DNA of 64,000 nt, taken from positions 868,001 to 932,000 of the forward strand of contig NZ_JACIDS010000002.1 in assembly GCF_014196455.1 (NCBI RefSeq), in the 5' to 3' direction. Position 1 is the stretch's first letter. Each line of letters opens with the position of its first letter. Under the pieces are notes generated by a model, which was not told the origin of the DNA, ran no database searches, and saw only the letters and a list, made by a program, of their open reading frames with translations. Source of the stretch: Kaistia hirudinis (GTDB taxonomy: Bacteria > Pseudomonadota > Alphaproteobacteria > Rhizobiales > Kaistiaceae). The position numbers and the translations under genes were made by a program. Below, piece by piece: positions 18,885-28,846 of the stretch.

Positions 18885-21533
18885 ATGCGCTGGCGTCATC
18901 TGAGAGCGATCGTCATCGCCGCGACGGTTCTCATCCTGGTGGCCAGCGTCGCGGGGCCCGTCATCCTGCTGGAAGGCCGCCGGCAGAGCTTCGTCACCGG
19001 AGCCGAGGCGACGCTCGAACGTGCTGCGCAAGCCGTCGAGAACGCGCTGAACCGGCAGCTTCTGCAGGTCCATGGGGCCCTGGCGAGCCTGCCGGCGCTC
19101 TTCGCAGCGGCCGGGGCCTCGCCGCAAACACCCTTCGCGGCCAGCCAACTCCTGCGGGGGCTGAATTTCCAGACGCTCGCCTATCGCGACCTGCTCCTCG
19201 TCCAGCCGGACGGGACGGTCGTGGCGGCGGCGCGGCAGACGGCCGGCCGGCACGCCGTGGCGCTCGATTTCTCGGAACTGGCGCGCGAGCCGATCGCCCT
19301 GATCGGTCCCGTCAGGAATGCGCAGACGGGGCAATGGACGCTTTATGTCGCGCGGACGGTCCCGGCCTGGCGGGGCGTGATCGCGCTCGCCGAGATTCCG
19401 TTGCTCGCGCTGGTCGATGTCCTCGCGGAAACGCAGATGCCGCCGGGCTCGACGCTGCGGCTCGAACGTCCGAACGGCTTGCTGATCGCGGCCTTTCCGC
19501 ATGACGAACTGGGGACGGGACGGCTCGATCCCGGCGCCCCGAAAGGCAATGTCCCCGAAGGAAAGGCGATTTTCGAAGACACGGCGGATGGTTTCGGCGA
19601 GATCGCCGTCCTGCGCACGTCGCTCTATTCGGATGTGCGGGTGGTCCTGACCCAGGACCTCCGGCCTGTGCTGGCCAATTGGGAGCGCGAACGGGACCGC
19701 ACGGTCCTGGCGGTTCTGATCCGCTCTGTGCTGGTCATCGCCTCCGGCGCGGCGCTCCTCTTCGCTCTTCGGCAGCGCGAGCGCGCGGATGCCGAGCGTG
19801 CGCGTTCCGCGGCCGTCGTGGCGAGCGCCATCGACGCCATGTCGGACGGCTTCGTCATGTGGGACGAACAGGACCGTTTCGTGATGTGCAACCAGCGCTA
19901 TCGCGAGCTGTTCCCCCTCATAGCTCCGCTTCTGAGGAGCGGTCTGCCCTATGAGGAGATGCTGCGCAGGGGCGTCCAACTCGGACAATATCCTCAGGCG
20001 ACGGCGAACCCCGAGGCCTTTATCGAGCGGACGCTGCGCGCGCATCGCAACTCGGTCGGTCCGGTGGAAATCCTCCTCCCCGACGGACGCTGGCTGCTGA
20101 TGCATGACCGGCCGATGGATCGCGGCGGCATCGTCTCCATCCGGACGGACGTGACGCCGCTGAAGCAGGCCCTGGCTGAACTCGCCGAAGCGAATCATCG
20201 CGCAAACGAGGCGATGCAGGAAGCGCAGCGCCAGAACGAGGCGCTGGCGGAGCAGGAAAGCCGCATCCGCTTCCTGGCCCATCACGACGAACTGACGCGG
20301 CTGCCCAATCGCGTCCTTCTGCAGGAGCAGATCGGGGCGGCGCTCCGTTTCGCCGAGGACCGGGGCACTCCGATCGCGCTGCTCTATCTCGATCTCGACC
20401 GCTTCAAGGAGGTGAACGACACGCTCGGTCATCAGGTCGGCGATGCGCTGCTGCGCACGGTGGCGAAGCGCATCGCCGCCTGCCTCGACCAGACCGACGG
20501 TATCGCGCGCCTCGGCGGCGACGAGTTCGCCGTCATCAGCCTGTCGCCCGGCCAGCCGGCCGGCGCGCAGGCGCTCGGCGAGCGCATCATCCGCGCCCTG
20601 AGCCAGCCCTATGAGGTGCTCGGCCACACCATCGGGACCAGCGTGAGCATCGGCGTCGCTCTGGGTGACGCGCGCACTTCGGATCCCGACACGCTGCTTC
20701 AGCGGGCCGATCTCGCGCTCTACGAGGCGAAGGCGCGCGGTCGCTCGACGGTCTGCGTCTTCGCGCCGGAGATGGAGGCGCGTCTGCGCGACCGGCTTCA
20801 GATGGAAGCCGATCTGCGCGCCGCCCTGGCGGAGGGCCAGTTCCACCTGGCCTATCAGCCGATCTTCGCGCTGCCATCGGGCGAGCGCTGCGGCTTCGAG
20901 GCGCTCTTGCGCTGGAACCATCCGACGCGCGGTCCGATTCCCCCCGACGCCTTCATCGCCGTGGCGGAGGAGACCCGCCTGATCGTCGATATCGGCGCCT
21001 GGGTCCTCCGGCGAGCCTGTACCGATGTCGGCGCCCTGCCGGGTACGCCCAGGATCGCCGTCAATCTGTCGCCCGTTCAGCTCGCCGTCGGGGACATTGC
21101 CGCAACGCTCGCCGCCATTCTCGGCGAGACCGGGATCGATCCGGCGCGGGTCGAGATCGAGATCACGGAGACGGCACTCTTTACCGGCGAGCAGCGCAAT
21201 CGCGATACGCTGCGGCGGCTGAAGGCGCTCGGCGTGCGCACCGTGCTGGACGATTTCGGGACGGGCTTCTCAAGCCTCAGCCATCTGAGGCTCTTCCCGC
21301 TCGACAAGATCAAGATCGACCGCTCCTTCATCCACGACATGGCGGAGCATGCGGACAGCGCCGCGATCGTCGAGGCGATCGCCGGGCTTGCCCGGCGCCT
21401 CGGCATCGATACGACGGCCGAGGGGATCGAGACCGAAGAGCAACTCGCCATCATCCGGAGAATCGGATGCACGGAGGCGCAGGGCTATCTGCTCGGCCAG
21501 CCGGGACCGCTGGACGGCGATCGGCGCTCCTGA
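18885..21533 (+). CDS. Membrane GGDEF-EAL protein with periplasmic sensor and PAS domain
   Basis: An 882-residue protein expected to make and/or break cyclic di-GMP. TM1 is at about 7-29, a periplasmic sensor region spans 30-270, and TM2 is at 273-295. A PAS-like domain (310-425, DAMSDGFVMWDEQDRFVMCN) and a short coiled-coil (427-460) follow. The GGDEF domain has an intact active site RLGGDEF (544-548). The inhibitory I-site position reads DQTD instead of RxxD, so product inhibition may be lost. The EAL domain has EAL (672-674), NLSPVQL, EITET, DDFGTGFSSL, KIDRSFI and AEGIET, so catalysis looks possible. It is translationally close to the receptor gene. Confidence 0.93.
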   Translation: MRWRHLRAIVIAATVLILVASVAGPVILLEGRRQSFVTGAEATLERAAQAVENALNRQLLQVHGALASLPALFAAAGASPQTPFAASQLLRGLNFQTLAYRDLLLVQPDGTVVAAARQTAGRHAVALDFSELAREPIALIGPVRNAQTGQWTLYVARTVPAWRGVIALAEIPLLALVDVLAETQMPPGSTLRLERPNGLLIAAFPHDELGTGRLDPGAPKGNVPEGKAIFEDTADGFGEIAVLRTSLYSDVRVVLTQDLRPVLANWERERDRTVLAVLIRSVLVIASGAALLFALRQRERADAERARSAAVVASAIDAMSDGFVMWDEQDRFVMCNQRYRELFPLIAPLLRSGLPYEEMLRRGVQLGQYPQATANPEAFIERTLRAHRNSVGPVEILLPDGRWLLMHDRPMDRGGIVSIRTDVTPLKQALAELAEANHRANEAMQEAQRQNEALAEQESRIRFLAHHDELTRLPNRVLLQEQIGAALRFAEDRGTPIALLYLDLDRFKEVNDTLGHQVGDALLRTVAKRIAACLDQTDGIARLGGDEFAVISLSPGQPAGAQALGERIIRALSQPYEVLGHTIGTSVSIGVALGDARTSDPDTLLQRADLALYEAKARGRSTVCVFAPEMEARLRDRLQMEADLRAALAEGQFHLAYQPIFALPSGERCGFEALLRWNHPTRGPIPPDAFIAVAEETRLIVDIGAWVLRRACTDVGALPGTPRIAVNLSPVQLAVGDIAATLAAILGETGIDPARVEIEITETALFTGEQRNRDTLRRLKALGVRTVLDDFGTGFSSLSHLRLFPLDKIKIDRSFIHDMAEHADSAAIVEAIAGLARRLGIDTTAEGIETEEQLAIIRRIGCTEAQGYLLGQPGPLDGDRRS

Positions 21534-21557
21534 GGCCCTTCTGACCGCCGCACGGCG

Positions 21558-22190
21558 TCACTCGCCATAGACGGCCCGGCACACCCGGCGGCAGAGTTCC
21601 AGATCGAGCCAGTCATCGGTGCGGATCCGCGATTCCATGTCGATCCAGTAGGGCCCATCGGCGCCGATCGCCGCGACGACGGAGGCGCCCGTGTCCGGCC
21701 CGATGCCGCCGGCATAGCCGGCAAGCCGGCCGGGGTAGGGCGGCCATGTGCCCGCCGCCAGGCCGCGGCCGCCCGAAAGGTCATGCAGCCAGTCCACGGC
21801 GTCCGCGTCGGGAAAGCGATCGCCGGTGCAGGGCAGGATGCAGCGCCTGCCGATCGGGGCGCCGAAGCGGGAGGCCTCGGCGACGCTGACGCTGTGGCTG
21901 TTGATCTGGATGCGCGCGAACCGGGCGAGCGCCAGCGCCATATGCGCCGGCTCACCATCGCGCAGCGCCTCTGTATGCGCCCCGCAGAGATGGGCGGCGA
22001 GGCGAAGGCCGCTCGCGGCAACACGGGCCACCGTCTGCTGGTTGGGGAAGCGGGGCACCTTGCCCTGCTGCGCTGGATCGAGCAGCACGCCCCATTCGAT
22101 CGGATAGCGCGCGGAAAGGTCTTCGAGCCCCTCGATCGGGGTGCGATCGTCGATGCCGGTGAAGGTGATGAAATCGGGCGCTCGCGCCAT
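21558..22190 (-). CDS. TIM-barrel-like protein, distantly PRAI-like, function unknown
   Basis: The 210-residue soluble protein begins FITFTGIDDRTPIEGLEDLSARYP and ends with YAGGIGPDTG followed by YWIDMESRIRT. That resembles the last phosphate-binding strands of a phosphoribosylanthranilate isomerase-type barrel. However, it lacks the canonical N-terminal KICG motif, and no trp genes are near, so TrpF activity is unlikely. Repeated strand-like segments (IEWGVLLD, LRLAAHLCG, ARIQINSH, RCILPCTGD) support a barrel. Its start overlaps the stop of the upstream FUSC gene by one base (TGATG), so the two are co-translated. Confidence 0.55.
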   Translation of the reverse strand: MARAPDFITFTGIDDRTPIEGLEDLSARYPIEWGVLLDPAQQGKVPRFPNQQTVARVAASGLRLAAHLCGAHTEALRDGEPAHMALALARFARIQINSHSVSVAEASRFGAPIGRRCILPCTGDRFPDADAVDWLHDLSGGRGLAAGTWPPYPGRLAGYAGGIGPDTGASVVAAIGADGPYWIDMESRIRTDDWLDLELCRRVCRAVYGE

Positions 22191-23260
22191 CAGGCGGCTC
22201 CGTCCGGGCTGGCGGGAGGGGCGCCGATCATGAAGATGCGCCGTATGAGCGGGAAGATCAGCAGGCCGAAGCCGGCGGCGACCGCGCCGATCAGCGTGTC
22301 GTAGAAGCGCTCGCGCAGCAATTGCGCGGCCTCACGGCCGTCGGGCGTGACGATTTCGATCAGCATCAGCACGAAGACGGTCAGGCAGAAGACGCCGAGC
22401 GCGTTGTTCACCTGCTGGGCCGGCCAGCGCACGAAGGCGGCGACGAGCATGACGAGCAGCATCAGGTTCTCGGAGCCGGGCTGCGCGACGAGCGCCGCGA
22501 CGAGCACGCCGGCAAAGGTGCCGACGACGCGCTCGATGCCCAGCCTGATGCTGCTGGTGACCTCCGAGCGCATGACCATCAGGATGGCGAGGCACGCCCA
22601 TGAGGGATGCGTCGCATTGGTCCAGCCCGTGGTCGCCAGCGCGCAGCCAATGGCGATCGCGACCGTCGTCGCGAACGCCCAGCGCTCGCGCGAGCGCAGC
22701 GCGACGCCGGGAAGGAGGCGGGCAAACGGGGGGACGGTCAGCGGCGGCCAGCCGCGCCCTGGCAGATCGAAGGCGAGCGAGACGAGCCAGGCGAAGACGA
22801 GCATGATTGCGATCGCCAGATAGTCGAACGGACCCGGCGCCAGGACGAGGCCGGCGAGCACGATACCGAAGGCGAAGAAGCGCGCCGCGAGGAGGAGGTG
22901 AGGGTGGCCCGATTCGACGAGGCCATAGGCGAAGCCCGCCGCCATGGAGAGCGCGAGGACGTGCAGCGGATGGCCGAGCGACAACGTACCCAGCGCCAGC
23001 CCCAGTGCGAGCGCCGCCGGTCCCGTCGCCATCCAGACGAGGCGGGGCAGGGGCTCGCCGGCCGCATCGCCCGCAAAGGCCACGATCGCCGATACCATCG
23101 CGAAGACGAGCCAGCTCTGCGCGCCGACGAAATGCGCTACGACGATCGGGCTCATCACGGTCAGCGTGAAGCGGACCGAGCGCAGGACGAGCGCGCGGTC
23201 GAGCGCCACGAAGGGCCGCGTCCCGCCTTCTCCCCGCCGCGGGGTTTCCAGTGGCTTCAT
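22190..23260 (-). CDS. FUSC family integral membrane transporter
   Basis: The 356-residue membrane protein has about nine or ten hydrophobic segments in two clusters, and resembles FUSC proteins (aromatic-acid / fusaric-acid efflux type). A typical feature is the second cluster beginning ERWAFATTVAIAIGCALA and continuing WACLAILMVMRSEVTSSIRLGIERVVGTFAGVLVA. No partner adaptor or outer-membrane gene is present. The ATG at 23260 is chosen because upstream in-frame residues are Arg/Pro/Ser-rich and not hydrophobic. It forms a two-gene unit with the downstream TIM-barrel-like gene. Confidence 0.8.
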   Translation of the reverse strand: MKPLETPRRGEGGTRPFVALDRALVLRSVRFTLTVMSPIVVAHFVGAQSWLVFAMVSAIVAFAGDAAGEPLPRLVWMATGPAALALGLALGTLSLGHPLHVLALSMAAGFAYGLVESGHPHLLLAARFFAFGIVLAGLVLAPGPFDYLAIAIMLVFAWLVSLAFDLPGRGWPPLTVPPFARLLPGVALRSRERWAFATTVAIAIGCALATTGWTNATHPSWACLAILMVMRSEVTSSIRLGIERVVGTFAGVLVAALVAQPGSENLMLLVMLVAAFVRWPAQQVNNALGVFCLTVFVLMLIEIVTPDGREAAQLLRERFYDTLIGAVAAGFGLLIFPLIRRIFMIGAPPASPDGAA

Positions 23261-23824
23261 CGTGCGTGTTCGTCCGCCCTTCGCTGCAGTGGCAGAGAAG
23301 GTGGCCGGACATGGTGCCGGCCGCAAGGCTGGCCGTGCATTGCTGCCATGCGCGCGGCGACGCTCGGCCCCTGGCGTGCCGCCGCGACTCGGGTGGATTG
23401 AGGATCGAACGGACGGGTTGGAACGGAGCGCTCCGTCTGTCGCGGAAATGGCGCGGCGCGTGTTTTTCTGCGGATCGGGCGGGGCCGCATCTTTTTTGCG
23501 TCGGCCCGCGATACGCCGCACTGCAAAATCCTCTCGGGACAATTCGCCGCGTGTATTGATGTTTTCATTGTTCCAGTTCTAATTTCGTCCAGTTTTCGGG
23601 GCAGGGCGCGGGGAATTCCGCTCTCGATCCGATCGAGCGGGGCCATGGCACGGGGCTTGCCACCTCCGCGCCGCTCCGCTAAGCCTCGCCTCGTGTTTAT
23701 GCCCGGCAACCGATTGCCCCGCCTCACCCAGTGAGAGGCGCCGATCTGCCAGCCGGGTGAAGTGCTTGGCGGTATTTTTGCGCCGCACCATCGGAACCCC
23801 CCGATGGAGCCCTGGAGCCGGACG
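23261..23824. other. Long intergenic region, FUSC gene / nuo operon
   Basis: This 564-base gap has no convincing gene; the open frames here are Arg/Pro-rich. It contains a 14-bp palindrome ACGGAGCGCTCCGT at 23423-23436, an AT-richer patch at about 23555-23590, a sigma-54-like site at 23646-23661, and a hairpin CCATCGG/CCGATGG at 23788-23807 just before the nuoA ribosome site. Confidence 0.5.
23646..23661 (+). promoter_or_regulatory. Sigma-54-like promoter upstream of nuoA
   Basis: TGGCACGGGGCTTGCC matches TGGCACG-N4-TTGC completely, with exact spacing. Transcription would start near 23672, about 150 bases before nuoA. The site is also part of a TGGCA/TGCCA dyad, so a repressor or activator site is an alternative. 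No enhancer site was recognised. Confidence 0.5.
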
Positions 23825-24190
23825 ATGAGTGATCTTCTGCGCGAATATCTTCCGATCGTGATCTTTCTCGGCATTGCCCTGGTGATCGGTATCGCGCTCC
23901 TCGTTTCGCCGTTCCTTCTCGCCTATCGCAATCCGGATCCGGAGAAGCTGTCCGCCTATGAGTGCGGCTTCAACGCGTTCGACGATGCGCGCATGAAGTT
24001 CGACGTGCGGTTCTATCTGGTGGCGATCCTCTTCATCATCTTCGATCTCGAGGTCGCCTTCCTGTTCCCCTGGGCCGTGGTTTTCGGCGATCTCGGCTGG
24101 TTCGGCTTCTGGTCGATGATGGCCTTCCTCGGCGTGCTGACCATCGGCTTCATCTACGAATGGAAGAAGGGAGCGCTCGAATGGGATTGA
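23825..24190 (+). CDS. nuoA: NADH-quinone oxidoreductase subunit A
   Basis: The 121-residue membrane subunit of complex I has three transmembrane segments. The conserved loop segment [26 protein letters not shown].. marks the first connecting loop near the quinone site; its cysteine is the one that becomes exposed in the deactive enzyme. ATG 23825 has GGAG 7 bases upstream. Its end overlaps nuoB by 10 bases, showing translational coupling at the head of the nuo operon. Confidence 0.97.
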   Translation: MSDLLREYLPIVIFLGIALVIGIALLVSPFLLAYRNPDPEKLSAYECGFNAFDDARMKFDVRFYLVAILFIIFDLEVAFLFPWAVVFGDLGWFGFWSMMAFLGVLTIGFIYEWKKGALEWD

Positions 24191-24774
24191 GTTCGTCCTC
24201 CAACGCGCCCGGAACCGGAACGCTGGTCGCCCAGCAGCCGCGCGGTCTCGTCGACGCCTCCGGGCGTCCGATCGGCCATGACGATTCCTTCTTCATGGAA
24301 GTGAACAGCGAGCTCGCCGACAAGGGCTTCTTCGTCGCGGCCGCCGATGACCTGATCACCTGGGCGCGCACCGGCTCGCTCATGTGGATGACCTTCGGCC
24401 TCGCCTGCTGCGCGGTCGAGATGATGCAGGTCTCCATGCCGCGCTACGATGTCGAGCGCTTCGGCTTCGCGCCGCGCGGCTCGCCCCGCCAGTCCGACGT
24501 GATGATCGTCGCCGGCACGCTGACCAACAAGATGGCGCCCGCGCTCCGCAAGGTCTACGACCAGATGCCGGAGCCGCGTTACGTCATCTCGATGGGCTCC
24601 TGCGCCAATGGCGGCGGCTACTACCACTATTCCTATTCGGTCGTGCGCGGCTGCGACCGCGTCGTGCCGGTCGACATCTATGTTCCGGGGTGCCCGCCGA
24701 CGGCGGAGGCGCTCCTCTACGGCGTGCTTCTCCTCCAGAGGAAGATCCGCCGCACCGGCACGATCGAGCGCTGA
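24181..24774 (+). CDS. nuoB: NADH-quinone oxidoreductase subunit B (cluster N2)
   Basis: This 197-residue peripheral-arm subunit holds the terminal [4Fe-4S] cluster N2, which reduces quinone. Its ligands are visible: the tandem Cys76-Cys77 in LACCAVE, Cys141 in GSCANGGG and Cys171 in [11 protein letters not shown]. The N-terminal ~45 residues are a variable extension, common in alphaproteobacteria. It starts inside the end of nuoA. Confidence 0.97.
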   Translation: MGLSSSSNAPGTGTLVAQQPRGLVDASGRPIGHDDSFFMEVNSELADKGFFVAAADDLITWARTGSLMWMTFGLACCAVEMMQVSMPRYDVERFGFAPRGSPRQSDVMIVAGTLTNKMAPALRKVYDQMPEPRYVISMGSCANGGGYYHYSYSVVRGCDRVVPVDIYVPGCPPTAEALLYGVLLLQRKIRRTGTIER

Positions 24775-24781
24775 GGCGAGC

Positions 24782-25399
24782 ATGGACGAAACCCTGAAAG
24801 AGCTCGGCGACTACATCGCCGCCAGCCGCGGCGAGGCGATCCTCGGTTATGAGGTCGCCTATGGCGAACTCAATGTGCGCGTCGCCCATGACGCGATCGC
24901 CGATGTCGTCGCCTGGCTCGCCAAGGATCCGAAGGGCGGCTTCGTCTCGCTCGTCGATGTCTGCGGCGCCGATTATCCGGAGCGCGAGAAGCGCTTCGAC
25001 GTCGTCTATCACCTGCTTTCGCCGGCGCGGAACCTCCGTATCCGCCTGACGATCCAGACCGACGACGTGACGCCGGTTCCCTCGATCACGCCGATCCTGC
25101 CGGGCGCCAACTGGTTCGAGCGCGAGGCCTATGACCTCTACGGCATCCTCTTCGTCGGGCATCCGGACCTGCGCCGTCTGCTGACGGACTACGGCTTCGA
25201 GGGCCATCCGCTCCGCAAGGACTTCCCGGTGACGGGTTATGTCGAGGTGCGCTACGACGACGAGCAGAAGCGCGTCGTCTATGAGCCGGTGCGCCTCAAT
25301 CAGGAATTCCGCGACTTCGACTTCCTCTCGCCGTGGGAGGGCACCGACTATGTGCTCCCGGGCGACGAGAAGGCGAAGGCCGAGACCAAGCCGAGCTGA
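24782..25399 (+). CDS. nuoC: NADH-quinone oxidoreductase subunit C
   Basis: The 205-residue 30-kDa subunit of the hydrophilic arm helps form the quinone module with NuoD and NuoB. The family signature is visible around [24 protein letters not shown] and is followed by [14 protein letters not shown]. It is separate from nuoD here, unlike the fused NuoCD of E. coli. The start [12 protein letters not shown] matches alphaproteobacterial homologues. It lies 7 bases after nuoB and 8 bases before nuoD. Confidence 0.96.
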   Translation: MDETLKELGDYIAASRGEAILGYEVAYGELNVRVAHDAIADVVAWLAKDPKGGFVSLVDVCGADYPEREKRFDVVYHLLSPARNLRIRLTIQTDDVTPVPSITPILPGANWFEREAYDLYGILFVGHPDLRRLLTDYGFEGHPLRKDFPVTGYVEVRYDDEQKRVVYEPVRLNQEFRDFDFLSPWEGTDYVLPGDEKAKAETKPS

Positions 25400-25407
25400 G
25401 GCCCGAC

Positions 25408-26598
25408 ATGACTGAAGCGCAGCTCCGCACATTCAACATCAACTTCGGCCCGCAGCACCCTGCCGCGCATGGCGTTCTGCGTCTCGTCGTCGAGCTCGAC
25501 GGCGAGGTGGTCGAGCGCGTCGATCCGCATATCGGCCTGCTGCATCGCGGCACCGAGAAGCTGATCGAGCAGAAGACCTATCTCCAGGCCGTGCCCTATT
25601 TCGACCGGCTCGACTATGTCGCGCCGATGAACCAGGAGCATGCCTTCGCGCTCGCCGTCGAGCGGCTGCTCGGCATCGAAGTGCCGAAGCGCGGCCAGCT
25701 GATCCGCGTGCTCTATTCCGAGATCGGGCGCCTGCTCTCGCATATCCTCAACGTCACGACCTGGGCATTGGACGTCGGTGCGCTGACGCCGCCGGTCTGG
25801 GGCTTCGAGGAACGCGAGAAGCTCATGATCTTCTATGAGCGCGCCTCGGGTTCGCGCATGCATGCGGCCTATGTCCGGCCCGGCGGCGTGCACCAGGACA
25901 TTCCGCAGAAGCTCGTCGAGGATATCGGCGATTTCTGCGACGGCTGCCTGCGCCAGCTCGACGATCTCGATCGTCTCGTCACGGGCAACCGCATCTTCAA
26001 GCAGCGCAATGTCGATATCGGCGTCATCTCGCTGGAAGAGGCCTGGAAGTGGGGCTATTCGGGCGTGATGGTGCGCTCGGCCGGCGCCGCCTGGGACCTG
26101 CGCCGCGCGCAGCCCTATGAGTGCTATTCCGAGCTCGATTTCGATATCCCGGTCGGCACGCATGGCGATTGCTACGACCGCTATCTCGTCCGCATGGCCG
26201 AGATGCGCGAGAGCATCAAGATCATGCGCCAGGTCGTGAAGCGCCTCCTGACGACGGAAGCGAGCGGCCCGGTCTCGTCGACCGACGGCAAGGTGGTACC
26301 GCCCAAGCGCGGCGAGATGAAGCGTTCGATGGAAGCGCTCATCCACCACTTCAAGCTCTATACCGAGGGCTATCACGTCCCGGCCGGCGAGGTTTACGCC
26401 GCGGTCGAGGCGCCCAAGGGCGAGTTCGGCGTCTATCTCGTGTCGGACGGCACCAACAAGCCCTATCGCTGCAAGATCCGCGCGCCGGGTTTCGCTCATC
26501 TCCAGTCGATGGATCATCTGTGCCGCGGCCACATGCTCGCGGACGTCTCGGCGATCCTCGGCTCGCTCGACATCGTGTTCGGAGAGGTTGACCGCTGA
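25408..26598 (+). CDS. nuoD: NADH-quinone oxidoreductase subunit D
   Basis: A 396-residue 49-kDa subunit, distantly related to the [NiFe]-hydrogenase large subunit, that forms much of the quinone pocket. [14 protein letters not shown] near the N terminus holds the quinone-pocket histidine region. Later signatures include [10 protein letters not shown] and the C-terminal DIVFGEVDR. The ATG at 25408 follows the nuoC stop by 8 bases, and its stop overlaps the nuoE start (TGATG). Confidence 0.97.
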   Translation: MTEAQLRTFNINFGPQHPAAHGVLRLVVELDGEVVERVDPHIGLLHRGTEKLIEQKTYLQAVPYFDRLDYVAPMNQEHAFALAVERLLGIEVPKRGQLIRVLYSEIGRLLSHILNVTTWALDVGALTPPVWGFEEREKLMIFYERASGSRMHAAYVRPGGVHQDIPQKLVEDIGDFCDGCLRQLDDLDRLVTGNRIFKQRNVDIGVISLEEAWKWGYSGVMVRSAGAAWDLRRAQPYECYSELDFDIPVGTHGDCYDRYLVRMAEMRESIKIMRQVVKRLLTTEASGPVSSTDGKVVPPKRGEMKRSMEALIHHFKLYTEGYHVPAGEVYAAVEAPKGEFGVYLVSDGTNKPYRCKIRAPGFAHLQSMDHLCRGHMLADVSAILGSLDIVFGEVDR

Positions 26599-27527
26599 TG
26601 TCCGTCCGTCGTCTCGCCGCCGAACAACCCGCGTCCTTCGCGCTCACGCCGGAAAACCTGGCCTGGGCCGAGAAGACCGTTCTGAAGTTCCCCGAGGGCA
26701 AGCAGGCCTCGGCCGTCATCCAGATTCTCTGGCGCGTCCAGGAGCAGGAAGGCTGGGTCTCCGAGCCGGCGATCCGCTTCGTCGCCGATTTCCTCGGCAT
26801 GCCCTATATCCGCGTGCTGGAAGTCGCGACCTTCTACACGATGTTCCTGCTCGCCCCGGTGGGCAAGAAGGCGCATATCCAGGTCTGCGGCACCACGCCC
26901 TGCATGGTGCGCGGCGCCGGCGACATCATTTCGGCCTGCAAGAAGCGCATTCATCCCGAGCCGTTCCATGTCTCGGAGAATGGCGATCTGTCGTGGGAAG
27001 AGGTCGAGTGCCTCGGCGCCTGCGTCAATGCGCCGATGCTGCAGATCGCGCCAGATACCTATGAGGACCTGACCGTCGAGAGCTTCAACAAGCTCGTCGA
27101 CGACATCGAGGCCGGGCGTCCGCTGAAGCCGGGCCCGCAGGTCGACCGCTTCAATTCGATGCCGCTCGGCGGACAGCGCGTGCTGACCAGCCCCGAGCTC
27201 TATGATGGCTCGATGATCGGCAAGGGCGCCGGCCTCCAGGCGGCGGTCGAGGCGATCGCGGCCCGCGAGGCGGCGGAAGTCGCCAAGGCGGCGGAAGAGA
27301 AGGCCAAGGCCGAAGCCGAGGCAGCCTCCGTCAAGGCGGGCGAGGCGGTTCCGGCCGGCGATCCCGCGCCGGCCAAGGAGCCCGTTGCCCCGGCGGTCAA
27401 GGTTCAGGCCGAGGCCGACAAGGACAAGGTTCCGAACCAGGTCGATCAGTCGAAGCCCGCGTCCGATCCGGCCGTCCGGCCGGACAAGGGCACGGAACAG
27501 GTTGCCCAGTCGGGCAAGAAGGAATGA
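26598..27527 (+). CDS. nuoE: NADH-quinone oxidoreductase subunit E with long C-terminal tail
   Basis: The 24-kDa subunit carries [2Fe-2S] cluster N1a. Cys97 and Cys102 (CGTTPC) and Cys138 and Cys142 (CLGAC) are the ligands. The thioredoxin-like core ends near residue 200. About 105 further residues (27210-27524) are low-complexity, rich in Ala, Lys, Glu and Pro, and look disordered. Related species also carry extended NuoE tails, but this one is large relative to the roughly 160-residue core of E. coli NuoE. The ATG overlaps the nuoD stop by one base. Confidence 0.96.
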   Translation: MSVRRLAAEQPASFALTPENLAWAEKTVLKFPEGKQASAVIQILWRVQEQEGWVSEPAIRFVADFLGMPYIRVLEVATFYTMFLLAPVGKKAHIQVCGTTPCMVRGAGDIISACKKRIHPEPFHVSENGDLSWEEVECLGACVNAPMLQIAPDTYEDLTVESFNKLVDDIEAGRPLKPGPQVDRFNSMPLGGQRVLTSPELYDGSMIGKGAGLQAAVEAIAAREAAEVAKAAEEKAKAEAEAASVKAGEAVPAGDPAPAKEPVAPAVKVQAEADKDKVPNQVDQSKPASDPAVRPDKGTEQVAQSGKKE

Positions 27528-27536
27528 GGGCGGACC

Positions 27537-28844
<1,308 letters not shown>

Positions 28845-28846
28845 GG

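Noticed and set aside
22122-22131. TTCGAGCCCC, repeating 10 bases of the tRNA-Asp T arm, as a possible attachment site
   Set aside because: The match is only 10 bases, lies inside a coding gene, and no integrase is present. Chance is the likelier explanation.
23423-23436. The palindrome ACGGAGCGCTCCGT as an operator
   Set aside because: It is perfect, but lies far from both gene starts in GC-rich DNA, with no promoter beside it and no second copy seen.
23261-23824. A riboswitch or structured RNA before nuoA
   Set aside because: Only short isolated hairpins were found. No known riboswitch core could be recognised by eye, and a nuo riboswitch is not known to me.
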